Notes: generated by a model not told the origin, from the sequence alone. Numbered from the stretch's first letter, positions 32,742 through 44,992 are shown. The stretch: 64,000 bases of DNA from Aquatica leii (GCA_035610365.1 CM069432.1:281674709-281738708); one strand, 5' to 3'. Program-made: numbers and translations.

Positions 32742-33320
32742 GTGGATATTACATCCTTTTCTCAATTGATATCTTTAGGCAAACGTTTGGAGTCGAACTT
32801 TAATCGTAGCAATTCTCGTAGTCTTATAACATCCGAAAGGAGTGACTTACTTCTAGAATCATCTGTGATTAATACTGCTACTCCCGCAGTTTCTGTTAAT
32901 ACGGTTGCTGATTCCTTTACTACTCCTTCACTTCCTTCTTCTATAACTACTGAGTCTAATACTTGTATACACTGTCGTTCTAAAACTGAGAAACTTGTAC
33001 GTCCTGTTCGTTCTTTAGCTTCTCTTCCTCTAAATTTTTCTTCAGTTTCTAGGATTATTAGACCTACTACCGATCCTTGGTACTTAGGTTTGGTTTCTAA
33101 AGTTTCTGCTTTTCCTCGTCGTTTCTCTCGTTGGTGTCTTGTGAAAGGTCTTCTATGTAAACGTGTACGCTTTTCTTTGTCGGACTCTTGCGTGTGGAAA
33201 TTAGTTGTTCCTTCGGACCAACGCAAACAATTAATCCACGATCACCATCTTCCATCTGAGCGTGAACACCGCAGTGTTAGGAGTACGTTAGAAGCTCTTC
33301 GCTGTCATTTCTACTAGCCT
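32742..33320 (+). pseudogene. gag tail joined in frame to integrase zinc-binding domain
   Basis: The 191-codon frame begins with capsid tail sequence (ITSFSQLISLGKRLESNF) and a serine/threonine-rich stretch with CIHC. It passes into integrase N-terminus: TDPWYLGLVSKV, WCLVKGLLCKR and VVPSDQRKQLIHDHH, then EHRSVRSTLEALRCHFY. The expected WPHM becomes stop-PHM (TAG for TGG), followed by MRPKVAEFIRHCSCSNAQ at 33324, which supplies the last two zinc ligands. The retropepsin, RT, RNase H and integrase DDE core that should lie between or after are absent. Apart from the TAG, gag tail and integrase finger form one frame. Confidence 0.75.
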
Positions 33321-33619
33321 CATATGAGACCTAAGGTTGCTGAGTTTATACGTCACTGTTCTTGTTCGAACGCACAGCGAAACAATCCAATTAGGTCCTG
33401 TCACGGTTTGCCAGCAACGATGAAGCTTTCCAACACTGGTGTAGCTACAAGGTCTACGCGTCTACATAAGGATCGTGCTATTTCTCCGGATGTAAAGGCC
33501 GCTGCTATTGCTTTTGCATCTCCTTCTTCAGTTACTTCTAATTATTCTTGGTTGTCTCCTTCTTCTAATCGCTCTCTTCGTTTTCATCGGCGTCGCAAGC
33601 GTCGTAAATGCTAGTTCAC

Positions 33620-35863
33620 TTTTCGAGCTTTCGACTTTCGACCTTGGCTATTCTTTTGGTTCTTTTCGTTCGGTTTTGGTGGTTCGAGTCTTTGGATACG
33701 TCGTCGGTATCTGGTTGGTTGTAGCTTGGATGCTACCCAATTGTTCTTCTCATTTTGCTGTCACCGATTTTCTTTTCTTTGCTTAAGTTTCTAGTACTTT
33801 TGTTTTGGTTTCTTTCTTCTCCATCTTACTTCAGGACAGATTACCTTTCCGTCTGTATATATTTATATCCGCTTAGTCGGCCTTTTTGGATTGGTACGTC
33901 ATATATAGAATTCTCTCTTCTGCTTTTGGATTTGGTTTTTTCTTTTCTTGAGTTTTCTATTCCGCTCGTCGGCATTAAAGTCGTGAAGTAAACTTTCCAA
34001 TTTGGGGACAGCAATTGGTACGCTCTTGGTCTATGACTAACTGTGATATCTTTTCTCTTCTCTTTCTTTTTTTTTTTCTTTTTAATATTAGGGCGGTTGG
34101 TTGGGCACCGTAGGGTGGTCTCTCTTTTGATTCTTTTACGGGGTGAAGAATGAATCAGGCATTAAGATCAAGCCTTATCTTTCTCCGTCTTTCTCTATCT
34201 CTTATCTTTTCTACTTTTCATTTTTTCTTCTTGGGCCTATCTATCTTTTCTTTGTGCCAACCATTATTCTTTCTTTTGATTCTCCTTATGGTTCGCCTCT
34301 AGGGCGGTTGGTTGGGCACTGAAGGGCTGGTCACTCCCTTTCGTTTCTTCTACGGGGAGAAGAACGAATCAGACAACTACATCTTGTCTTATCTTTCTCC
34401 GTCTTTCTCTTTTCTTCCTTTCTTGTATTTTTTACTTTGGATTTTTTTCTTTTGCTTTTGAAGGTTTGCCTTTAGAGCAATTATCTCTTTTGCTTTTTTT
34501 CTTTTATCTGGTACTTAGGTTTGGTTTCTTGTTTGTTTCTTTTCTTTTGCTTTTCTTTCTCAGTTACTCCTCTCGCTTTATTAGGGTTAGTGGGTTTTTG
34601 TTTTGTTGTTTTTGGTTTGAAACTAGGAATAGACTGCAACGTCGCTTCTTGTACTGTGTACTTCCGCTTAGTCGGCATTTTTTTTGTTGTCAGTCACCGT
34701 TAGGATATTTCTCTTCTTTGGGTTTCTTTTGCTCTTGGAATATTCTAATCCGTTCTTCAGCATTTACGTTCCAATGTGGCATTCCGACACAACGAGCACT
34801 GACTCACGATACCCTATTGGCAAGTGAAGTTTGCTGTTCTTTATTGACTCATACTTTTTCTTTTTTTCTTTTGGTTTCGTGTTGAGTTGCTTTGAAAGTT
34901 TTTCTCTCTGCTTAAGCTTAGTCTTTCTTTATTTTCTTGGATCCTCTGCAACCATATTCTTTTCTCTTTATTTTCTTTTTTTGCTAATTCTTTCTTTTGC
35001 TACATTGGGCTTAGTAGGTTATTCGTTTGGCTGTGTAAGTCTGAAACTTGGGACAGACTACAACTCCGTTTTCTGTACTTTAGGTACTTCCGCTTGCTCG
35101 GCTTTTCTGGATGTTGTTAGTCATTCTTGGGATATCTCTTTTGCTACTTTTCTCTTTGGTTTTTTTCTTGGGATATTCTATTCGTTGATCGGCTTATAAG
35201 TTTCATTGTTACAGTCCAGCACAGTGATCGATAATTGACAAGTGTTTGTTTAGCAACTGATAGTTCTTACGTTCTCTTCTTTTCCTCTTCTTTCTTTCCT
35301 TTTCTTCGAATTCTAGTTTTAGGGGTTTATAAGTACTTGGGATTTTGGGTTACTTATTTTGAGACCATTTTCAACGGTGGTTTTGTATTTAAGGGTTGGG
35401 GTTTAAGGTAATTTTAGGGCTACTTAGTCCTGGACGCTTGTCTAAACTTCTACCTTTCCTATTTTCTTTTCTTTTCTCTGGAATTCTTTTGATACTTACG
35501 TCCTTACTGTATTGGGTTACTGATTGTTTGTACCTTACTTTTTGGTATCGCTTTATGCGCTTTGGAAATTAGTAAACCGTGTTGGTATTCTTCTTTGCTT
35601 TTAGATCAAATTACTCTTGGTTTCTTAGAGATACCTTTCGCTTCGTGCGCTTCTGTTACAGTTTTGGTTGTCGGTATTCTTAAGATTCTGGGAAATCTCT
35701 GTCTCTTCTGTATTTGTGGTAATCTGATGAGATTACACGGGGTTGGGTTTCTTGGAATTGGGTTGGTTTTGGATTTTAGGGTTCTATCCTTGGCGTATGC
35801 CTAAATTTCTGTCTTCATTTTAGCTTTTGCTTTGTTATCTCCGCTCCACGCTTTTATCTTGCT
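33620..35863 (+). repeat. Pyrimidine-rich 3' region with diverged internal repeats
   Basis: T- and C-rich noncoding sequence. AGGGCGGTTGGTTGGGCAC followed by a GGGxxAAGAAxGAATCAG block occurs near 34092 and 34301. A second motif, CCGCTTAGTCGGC or a variant, occurs near 33868, 34664 and 35090, with CCGCTCGTCGGC or similar about 90 bp after each. Phe/Leu-rich open frames on the plus strand here arise from the T-rich composition and are not called as genes. Confidence 0.65.
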
Positions 35864-35879
35864 GGGGGGGGGGGGATTC

Positions 35880-37093
35880 TGTTACGTGCATAAATTTAAA
35901 TAATGCATTACCCTGTATATTGGTTTAATTAAAAATTACTTTTATATTTCTCGACGCCATCTATCGGGTTCGTTGGTCTCTTCGTATTGAGTAGGCGATA
36001 TCCGGCGAGATACCGGCATTTTGACTTTAACATCGTGCATGTGATAACCTATGTCTGCGTGAGTTAAAATTCGTTTTCTCGAATCATCCACGTGTTGGGA
36101 CACGATGGAAAATAGAAGTTTCCTTAATTAATCCACGCAGAGTAAGTGGCTTTTGTTCTTTCTTTGATTAAAGGTAATTTTTATGTCTTTTCATTAGCGC
36201 CATGTGCTACCTCCTAAATATGGGTATTCTTATCGTAATCTAAAATCTTCAAGGGAAAATTATAATCGGAAGCTGTACAGCTAAGAACGCTGCGATACAA
36301 GTGCAGAATTTCGATTCGGAGGCAATTAATACCTTAATGAATATCACCTTGTTCGGAAGATCCTAAGTACTGGATACGATTGAATTCTCTTCGGAGGCAA
36401 TAAAATTAATACCACCGTCGACGAAAATTTAGTGTAACAGTATACGATAAGTGTCGGTTCGATTACTTTCCTTTAAATGTTTCTTTTACTTATAGTTTGT
36501 GAGTCGCCAGGTAGACACGATTATTTTCAGGAAGTTTAATTACAGGAAGCCAATAGGGAAAACGTTTTCTGGAGGTAACCCTGAATTTGGTGAGTCAATT
36601 TTTACTTAATTATTCGTTGTCGCTACGGTGATACTCACGACTTATTATCATTACTAATCGTACGCTCGATTTGATTTGTTGCTTATTATTGTTACTCAAT
36701 TAGTCTAAGTAAATGACTTATCGCTTGCTGATTATACCAACAGTCAATTATCATTATTAATGTTAGTTACTGATGAAGATTTATATATGTTATGGTGGTT
36801 ACACTTTTGTTTGACGTGTAGTGTAAGTTGCCGATCCTGCTGATATTCTATTTTCTATATTCTCTCTAGTACCTGCTTATATTGGTACTCGGACTAAGAT
36901 TATTCATTGTCATGATATTCAAATTCTAATCTATTTATCTTTAAAGAGTAATTAAAGTGCAATTGTTGTTAACGACGTAGTTTCTTTTTTTTCGTTTCTT
37001 TCAGCCTATTTTCTGTATTATCTGTGAACCCCCCTCTCCCCGACTATTGTGAGTTGGCCGTGCAGGTTCGTAAAATACCAAAAGCTTGTAACA
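35880..37093 (+). repeat. 3' LTR
   Basis: 1214 bp, collinear with the 5' LTR. An interval of roughly 90 bp present in the 5' LTR (about 31546-31636, between AGCCT and TTTTCTG) is missing. Donor-like GGTGAGT (36590) and acceptor TTTCAG (37004) are kept. Confidence 0.9.
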
Positions 37094-37097
37094 AGAT

Positions 37098-37142
37098 CTT
37101 TGCTGCAATGATTTGCCCGCAGATGAACCCATGCGCTTTTAA
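37098..37142 (+). pseudogene. Acidic reading-frame fragment, right part
   Basis: Reads LCCNDLPADEPMRF then TAA, in frame with 30298-30417 once the LTR element and one AGAT copy are removed. Confidence 0.4.
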
Positions 37143-37773
37143 CACAGCAGATCTATCCAAAACCCAACCCGCCTCCGACTTGCTTGGAGCTTAACCTACA
37201 TCTACTGTGCCCACATCAAGAAATATACTTGCAGCTGATCTGGCCGGGTTTCACCTATGTGTAGTTGAAATCATCAGCTCATCTCAAGAAGATGCTTCCA
37301 TACAAGTAGGATGAGTTAAAAAATTGTTTCCGACGCCGACAGATTGCGGTATTGAACACATGCGTCTATTATCTGAAAGTTTTGATTCTTACAAACCTTT
37401 ACGCATATATTTTTTAGACTCAGGCTTATCTGCCAAAAAGAAATTCACCGAAAACATCTGCAGAACTAGAAGAAATTAAAAAAATGCCTCTACGAAGAAC
37501 TAAGTTAAAGATGACTGTGCCAGTGAATTTTCACTTTGTGGATAAAGAGTTTCATACAAACATTTTAGTTCCGAACGATAAATTTATCATTCCTGTAAAA
37601 ATATTATCGAACCGACCAACTGACAATTCAAAATTTTGATACGTTATCTAATGCATTATTATGGATCTTTCGTCAATTAAAAAAATAAAAAAAAACATTT
37701 ATTAGTATCTAGTAAAAATTATTCAAAATATCTAAAAACTTGTCGACTACTATGAAAAAATAAATTCTAGGGC
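37143..37773. other. No gene recognised
   Basis: Open stretches such as CGIEHMRLLSESFDSYKPLR near 37350 look coding-like but I cannot place them in a family. Confidence 0.4.
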
Positions 37774-39540
37774 AAAGGTTCCCAACCGGACTGTCCCCTC
37801 CTCTAGTTCGCTTCGCCTATTGTTCTACTCCATTGGCTCCGCGATCTCCTATTTTGTGTGATTTTGTTGTGTTTCCATAATAAACAATGAAGCGGTTTCT
37901 GGTGAACCCTGGGACTTCATAGGGTAGTGTTAAAAAACCTAAACCGCAAGCCAATCGTAAATACAACAAAAGTTACTTATAGTATGGTTTTATTGTAAAG
38001 TCCCGCATAGAAAACAGTGACAATCCAATTCCTCAATGTGTTGTTTGTTCCGTAACGTTTTTGAACCAAAGCATGAAGCCTTCTCTGCTGATGCGTCACC
38101 AAAACACAAAGCACTCTGATTTGGTTGGTAGCCGATTGAATTTAAAAAAAAAAAATGTACTTCTTTAAAGAAAAAAAATGTATGACAAGCTCTGTAAATA
38201 CGGATACGAACTTAATAAAGACGTCCTACCTTGCTAGTCATACGATTACAAAAGATGAAAAGTCTCACACAATAGGTGAGACCCTTTTACTACCGACTGC
38301 TTTGGATATGGCCCAAACTGTGTTAGGCGAAAAGGCAGCCAGAGAAATTAAAAAGACAATTGTCAAATAATACAACGAAGAGGCGAATTGCCGATATGTT
38401 TTCCAATATTGAAGAACAACTGTGTTTAAAACTTCAAGAATGCACATATTTTGCACTTTAAGTAGGCCAAAGCACCAACATAACAAACATGGCACAGCTA
38501 CTTGTGTTTGTACGATTTGATTATCATGAAGAAGTTATTGAAGAGTTTTTGTTCGGCAAACTACTTGAATCAAACACTATAGCAAAACTCATTTTTAAAA
38601 TAATTGATGAGTATGTGCTCAATAGACATTCCTTGGTTAAAGTGTATTGTTTTATGCACAGATGGAGCTCCTGAATGTCGAAGTACACATACAGGTATGC
38701 CAGAAAATATGACCTCCGTTTTATCAGATGCTGTGAAAGTTATTAACTTCATAAAGGCTAGGGTTTTTAATTCAAGATTATTCTCTTTGATGTGTGAAGA
38801 TATGGGTGGCAGGTTCAAACCTAACGGGAAAATTTTTACCGTCTCTTCGAACTGAGGTCAGAAATTTTAATGCTTCTAACTGCAAAAACTAGTGACATCA
38901 AAAACTTGCTCTGTGATGAACAATGGTTGTCAAGATTGGCATATCGAGCTGACATTTTTGATCGACTCAATACACTGAACATGAGTCATCAGGGAGCAAA
39001 TACAATACCATTCACAGTCAATTACAAAATTAAATCTTTCAAAAAAATGTTTGCAAATACAGGAGAAGAATGTCTCAGCATTTCCTACACTGTCATATAT
39101 CCCCAAAGCCAGATGTGTTTGTTGATATAATTCTGCACTTCGAATCTCTTCAAGAAAATTTTAATGAATATTTCATATTATTCCAAACTTGACTGGATCA
39201 AAAATCATTTTGCAGGAAGCTCACCAAATGATTTTGAACTGCAGAAAAAATGTACCGATTTAACAGAAGACAATTCTTTGAGAGATGTTTGTAAAGAAAA
39301 ATGATTAATAGATTTTTGGATCGGGCGAAAATCCAGGTATCCAATGCCCTTCCGGAAAGCTATGCTGTTTTTGATCACATTTGTCACTAGTTACTTCACT
39401 AAGAGTGGTTTTTCTGTACTGTTGTATATAAAAAATAAATATAAAATCAAACTAACAAGTGTTGAAGAGGACTTAAGGATAAAATTAAGTTCAATTACTC
39501 CTGCAATTGATTCTTTATTCACAGGCAAAATATAAAGTTT
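37774..39540 (+). pseudogene. hAT transposase, ZBED5/SCAND3-like
   Basis: An ATG at 37887 starts MKRFLVNPGTS. The frame continues, with many breaks, through a BED zinc finger: NPIPQCVVCSVTF, SMKPSLLMRH, then NTKHSDL. YLASHTITKDEKSHTIGETL, ALDMAQTVLGEKAAREIK, VLCTDGAPECRS, VINFIKARVFNSRLFSLMC and LAYRADIFDRLNTLNMSHQG follow. The C-terminal dimerisation block ends the frame (SYFTKSGFSVLLYIKNKYK, LRIKLSSITPAIDSLF) at 39535. The order equals that of full-length ZBED/SCAND3-type hAT transposases. CAAAGGTTCCCAACCGG near 37774 resembles a hAT terminal repeat; the other end was not found. Confidence 0.85.
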
Positions 39541-39649
39541 TATTACTTATTTAATAAAAAATAAAATAAATAATGGACATGTTTCTGATAGAAAATGTGT
39601 TTCTAAATAAAATTAGAATCAGTGAGCTTTTTTCCAATCTACATTCCCC

Positions 39650-40030
39650 CAGACCTCCTGGTGGTAGTACTACGCCAAAATCTTGAAAAACGTTTAGTAG
39701 TAGTTGCTAGAACGTTGAAAACTGCTGTTCTAAGGTATTTGAAAACTGGTTTGACTAAGTCACTTAGAAGAAGGTGCTGTGTTTGTGTTAGACAATGCAT
39801 CATAACATACAGAAAAGTAAAAAATCTAACTTCCGCAACTAAAAAAACTGATATATAAGATTGGTTGACAAGCAAATCGATTGAATTGAATTGAAAACAT
39901 GGACAATGATATATCAAAAATTATAATAAAAAAATTACTGCAAATGAATTACAAACTTCTAGAACTTCAGCATTCCCTAAAAGAAAAAATCTGCTGCAGT
40001 TCTCAGAAAAGAAGAAATAGAACAAATGAT
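39650..40030 (+). pseudogene. IS630/Tc1-like DDE transposase fragment
   Basis: Near 39775-39870 mixed frames give VFVLDNASYH-like (with a stop after DNAS), then NLTSATKKTDI, DWLTSKSIE and later KKLLQMNYKLLELQ. The LDNA.YH second catalytic block followed by P(T)...KxDI..WL...I is a recognisable signature of DDE_3-type transposases. Only about 120 codons remain. Confidence 0.6.
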
Positions 40031-40724
40031 ACCAGCATGTGACGAAAATAATCTACATGACTTACAAAAAAAAATTATCATATTGCTAGTTACAAGCTAT
40101 CATGCAGAGGCGGAGTACCAACAAAAGCATTGGTGCAATATTTTAAAAAAGGAATAAATTATTATAGAAATCATACTAGAAGGATAGAATATAATCCAGT
40201 AATATCTAAAGCTGCACAAGATGGATCGCGTAGGTTAATTAATAGCAAATGTTTAACCTAAAATAAAATTAAGAAATGTCCGGTACGTCTTTTCTATAAA
40301 TTAACGTCAAAAAGAGGTAAAAATATATTCAAACTTATTGTTTATTTTTGACACCTAGTCCATATTAGCAGAAATCTTTTTGTAAGGAATGGTATGAAAT
40401 TCTCCCCGCTAAAATAAAATAAAAAAGAAAAACGCACAAAACAAGTAATTTATTTTCGGTTTGTGGATCAGGATAATCAAATTTTCCTTTCGTCCTAATG
40501 GCCAAATCAAAGATCGCGCCACTTAAAAGGTTATCCATCCCTTGTTTAAAACTGTTGGCAGCATTGTTGTTATCTAACGTTGTTGCAAATCGTAGCCATA
40601 GAAAAAGTAGTTGCTTAGAGTGATTCGCAGGTAGCATTGGCGTAAATATGCTCTTCGCCGCATCGTAGCTCTAAGTATCTTCAAAAGTATCACCTTTTAT
40701 AGATAATGATGGAGTCTTGAAAGT
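40031..40724. other. Unplaced stretch
   Basis: A 90-codon minus-strand frame (40365-40637, containing FLWLRFATTLDNNNAANSFK) is open, but I cannot assign it to a family. Confidence 0.35.
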
Positions 40725-40799
40725 TTTTTTTTAAATTTAAGTCAAGAGGTGGTTCGTTTAGCGCCCCTGTACTGCGGTCTCCTTGGTCCTTTTGTGCAC

Positions 40800-43560
40800 C
40801 TCTGATTTATTAATCCCTCATCAGTTCTGTTTCGTCAGTGAAGTCCAGAAGTTTATTCTAAGGGCTTTTTCCAACTCATCATCGGTTAGCTTTTGGTTTT
40901 CCGAGGATCGTTGTGCGTTGCATTTGATACGCTCCGCATTTGCACAGCAGATGCTGCGGAGTCTAGTCGTCCTCCAAACATCCGCGGCATAGAGGGCTAC
41001 TTTGCAGTCCCATTTTATACATATGTTTGTTAAGGCCACAAAGTCCTGTAATTAGTCCCATGCTTGATAGTGCAGTTTTAGTGTTTAATTGTGGCTCTGT
41101 AAGAAAGAGTTTTGTGTGCCTCATCCCTAAAGAGTTTTTCTATAGTTTTTTAAGCTCCACTGCAAGTTTACTGCGAATTATTTAGTTTCCGGTCTCGTAT
41201 GCGATTCCGAAAACGGGTTCCGGTCCGATATATGTCCCTGTTGTGTCCTTTTTGCTAGTGCGTCCGCCATTAGGTTACCCTTTACATTCTGGTTTTTTGG
41301 TATTCAGATTAGCTGCACTGGTTAGCGAGTTGCCAATATTTCCAGACTGTTTGTGCATGTCATAATCAATTTGGATATTATTACTGGTGATGTAGTAGTG
41401 CCGCTTGGCTCTCAGACATGATCGATATTGGCCCATTTGTGTATGATTTTGTTCTTGACACACCAGTCAATAGCAGCAACTTTACCTTGAAAAGCGGATG
41501 CATATTTACCCAAAGTCAGCGAAAATTGCTTCCCATGGTGCTTGCAGCGTGTATGCCGCTTGTCTTGCTTCTTTCATTACAACGAGGTGTAATGGTGGAA
41601 GTGATAGTAGTACTTCCATGGCTGCTGTGGGCGTGGCCTTCTTCGCTCCTGTTATCAGTAGACATGCCATTCTCTGTACTTTGCTTGGTTTTGTAGCTGT
41701 GCTTTTCAGGTTGGTTCCCTCACCCCATGCAAGCACGCCGTATGTGATGATGGGCCTTGTTACCACAGTATATAACCATTTGGTCATTGTGGGTTTCAAT
41801 ACCCATGTATGCCCGACCACCCGTTTGGTTGTATTAAGAACCCAGATGGCCTTCATTGTGACTTTTTCTAGATGAGCATTGAAAGTCAGTCTAGTATCAA
41901 GAGTAAGTCCCAGATATTTGAATTCTTTTGTCATCGAGAGCGTAACTACATACATTGTAGGTAGTTTTATGTCATCCGTTTTCCGTCGTTTGGTAAACGG
42001 AACAATTGCCGTCGACGGTGTTTAGTGCACTTTGCATTATGTTCAATACAGTGGCCCCAAACTTCCCGTTTGTGATAATGGTGAGATCGTCGGCGTATCC
42101 TAAAGCAAATACCCCGCCGTCTTCTAGTACTTGTAGTAGGCCGTCCATGACGAGGCACCACAGTAGGGGACCCCGCCTTGTGGGCATCTGCCAGCCACTT
42201 TGGCTTCCACAGTGTTACCGTACAAAGCAGCTGTTGTTGTAATCCTTTTTTCTTCATTGTCCTTGCAGTTGAGGTGAAGGTAGTATTGTCAAATGTTCCT
42301 TCAATATCTAGAAAAGCACCCAATGCAATATCATTATATTGGATTGCATTTTTGCATCTGCTTACTAGTTGTGAATTGCTAGCCCGCAAAATTTTCCAGA
42401 TTTGTAAGCATACTGGTTTCGGCGCAGAGACCTGTCGACTACTTTTTCAAATAGTTTTAGGATGAAAGAAGTTAAGCTGATTGGTCTGTACGATTTTTCC
42501 TGGGCGTACGTAGATTTCCCTGACTTTGGTATAAACACCACTTTGACAATCCGCCAGCTGTTTGGTATGTGCTAAAGTGCTAAGAATTTCTGACAGGGTT
42601 TAAAGGTATTGATTCCCCATTCTAGGTTTTCAGGATTCATTATTTTTATCGCTAAGTCCCAGTTTCTTTTGGGTGCCCGTACTGTTTGGTACCTCTCTAG
42701 GTCCTGGTGCTTAGGAACTTCAGTTAACGACAAACGGTCTTTGCTCAGAGTTTTTTTGGAGTCAAAAACTTGTAAGTTTGTTTTCAACGTCCCTGCAGTA
42801 CCTTCTCCATCAGTTTTTCTTTGCTTTTTAATGGCATCGTTGTACGTTGTGAGGCTGGTTTTGTATTCATCCAAGTCTCCGCTTTTTTAGCTGTATTGAA
42901 CCTTCTGGTGCGTTCCCTTGCTTTGTCAAGCTCCCTGTTCCACCAAGTTATCTTGTTGGGGGTTTGTTTGACAGTTTTTGGGCAGCTTGCTTCAAATGCG
43001 GATTTTAATGAATTAATAATACCATTCGTAATTAGTTCTAGCTCATGCGTTGATTTTGTAACTGTGGGACAGTCCCTGATTTGGCCCGCTAAAGTTTCGT
43101 TAAACAAATCCCAATCGGTTTTTCTCGGGTTTCTGTATTCCATTACGAGTTCCCTGTCTGATTCAATGTTGAATCGAATGTATCTATGATCAGATAAAAA
43201 AAAGTTCATCTGATACATGCCACATTTTTATCACTTCGCTTTTGGACTAGCAAGCGTACGGTCAATAACTTGACTTCGCGACATGGTTATAAACGTAAAC
43301 CCATCTCCGTTTTTCATTATGTCTAAATTGCCGTTTAAAATAATTTCTAAAAGTTTTTCACCTCTTGGATTTGTGTTGGTGCTCCCCCACAAGGTGTGGT
43401 GTGCATTAGCATCGCATCCAAGATTCAGCGGTTTGTTGGCCCCACTGTTAACCAGCCTGAGAATTTCCTCCGGCGGTGGTGATCCTGTCTGGTCGTAGGC
43501 GAGGTAACCGGATCCGATAATGAACTCCCTCCGGTTACCTTCTTCTACTACAGATATCCC
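40800..43560 (-). pseudogene. LINE ORF2: endonuclease, reverse transcriptase, RNase H-like end
   Basis: Endonuclease motifs are GCDANAHHTLWGS...NPRGEKLL (near 43430-43370) and FLSDHRYIRFNIE (43200). The linker includes PNKITWWNRELDKARERTRR. The RT fingers are partly missing, then ALGAFLDIEGTFDN (near 42325), a GGPPLLWCLVMD-like stretch and GYADDLTIIT with the catalytic DD (near 42080). FKYLGLTLDTRLTFNAHLEKV and MACLLITGAKKATPTAAMEVLL follow (41955-41600). An RNase H region extends to about 41200. The C-terminal finger PLCRGCLEDD-stop-TPQHLLCKCGA lies near 40960-40910. Frames change several times. This EN-RT-RNase H order fits the I/R1/Jockey group of insect LINEs. Confidence 0.88.
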
Positions 43561-43789
43561 ACAATGGTCCTAAGTTTAGTGCGCTTGTTACAATAGTGCA
43601 TGTGCAAAGGTTGTGCACAAACTGGGCCGCAAACAGCCGTCTACTTGAACAGTTCAACCCTTTTATTGTTCCTTTGCGGATTCATGGCTCCTGGAAAAGG
43701 GCAATGTCAATGTCGTGTGTCACGATATAATCACTGAGGCCGCTGAGGCTGTCCTACATTGATGTATGTTTATCTGAACCACTTTCAGC

Positions 43790-44992
43790 ATTACATTTGC
43801 TGTCAGCAAGTTCTTTTTGGCTCAGGATTTATATCCATTGCCTTGTGGACATCCCTTGTAGCATCCGGTTGTTTGCTGTCCTTTTTGGAGTCGGCCAGAG
43901 CTTGGAGAGTGATCCTTAATAACCCAAGTTGCAATTGGTTGGTTAACGCTTCCACCTTCTCCCAGAACCCCTTGTCCATACATAAGACGTATTGGGTTCC
44001 CTTAGGATCTGGTTTAGAGTTAACCACCCTCCACGTTTCGGTACTAATGTTGTTCTGTACCGATATTCTTTTCAATAGGGTGGCCGGTTTCAGTGCTGTT
44101 CCCGGGACCCAAGTGATAACTTTCTTGGTAGCAAGAAGGTCTTTGAGATAAATAATCTCTAGTTTCCTATCCTCCCCCAGTTAGCACGTTCCGTTACCTA
44201 GCCCATCCAACTGAGTCTAACCAGACTTGTCCTTTTAAATGAAACATTTTCTTTCTCTTACCTATCCTATTTGTGGCAAACTTGTACCAAGCAAGTACGG
44301 GTGGTTTGGTGGGTCCACATCCTCCTCCTCCTCGCCCAGTGGTTTCTTAATATTTGAGGTGCCGACTAGCCACTCTCTGGTTGCTTCGTCTGCGCACGTT
44401 TCTTTCGGAAACCCCCTTTATGGGTACATTCCTGAAAACGCGGAGAAGCTTATACCTTCTCCAATTCGTCAATCCATCCAAGTATTGAGGTTTTTATGAC
44501 CTCGGATTCTTCAGAACTGATGGTGTTTTCAGGAAACTCTTTTGGTATAATTGCAAGAGCAATTTCCCTCAGAGTATCCCTGAATCTCTTTTCTTGGGTT
44601 CCTTCAACCCCTCGACTTCGCTTTACCGGTCGTTTTTGTAACAGCAATGTGCTACTGCTAGAAAGATTGCGTTTTTGCACCCCTGTTTCGGCAGTTAATA
44701 AAGTTGCGCGCGCAGACTGGTGTCGCTGTTGCGTTCCTGACGTGCCCGCCTTTGCTTCTTGTATAGGTGGGTTTCGCTCTCGCGTCCCCGCCATTGAAGT
44801 CGAACCGGTTGCTTGCGCTCCCGATTCTCTTTGTTTTTTAAGCTTTCGCCTTGTCGCCCCCCAAAACTTTTTTGGTTTTTTGGGTTCGCGCTCAGCGTTA
44901 GCCGTTATTTTTGAGTTCTGCTCAGAGTCCCCGTCATTTTTTAAATTTTGGGTCGTTGGTTCCATTATGTCCTCCAGTGCCCCAATACACAC
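43790..44992 (-). pseudogene. LINE ORF1 with DUF4780-like region
   Basis: The frame 44992-44450 begins MCIGALEDIMEPTTQNLKND (MEPTTQ at 44965 is an alternative start). It is rich in Lys, Arg, Ser and Thr, and ends RFRDTLREIALAIIPKEFP. After a frame change a second part gives DLLATKKVITWVPGTALKPATL (near 44140), then ISVQNNISTETWRVV and GTQYVLCMDKGFWEKV (44075-43900). The last blocks match proteins labelled DUF4780 in insects, found in LINE ORF1 products and probably nucleic-acid binding. ORF2 lies directly downstream. Confidence 0.75.

Larger units (their letters stand above)
30418..37093 (+). mobile_element. LTR retrotransposon with large internal deletion (Ty3/gypsy-like)
   Basis: The 6676-bp element has two LTRs in direct orientation (30418-31722 and 35880-37093). 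A 4-bp duplication AGAT lies outside them (30414-30417 and 37094-37097). A degenerate primer-binding site follows the first LTR, and a purine tract with 12 consecutive G (35864-35876) precedes the second. The coding part holds gag fused to the integrase zinc-binding region; protease, RT, RNase H and the integrase core are absent. About 2.2 kb of pyrimidine-rich sequence with internal repeats fill the 3' half. The LTRs differ by roughly 15-20 substitutions seen by eye and one deletion. Confidence 0.9.

Noticed and set aside
32762-33226. Minus-strand 154-codon frame
   Set aside because: Complement of the gag-integrase frame, which has zinc-binding residues in place.
33700-35810. Several plus-strand frames of 60-140 codons that look like hydrophobic, Phe/Leu-rich membrane proteins
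   Set aside because: The region is pyrimidine-rich in one strand, which automatically yields Phe, Leu and Ser codons. The frames overlap repeated noncoding blocks of the LTR element and lack any family signature.
39560-39660. Possible right terminus of the hAT element
   Set aside because: No stretch complementary to the putative left end (GGTTCCCAAC) was found, and no 8-bp duplication.
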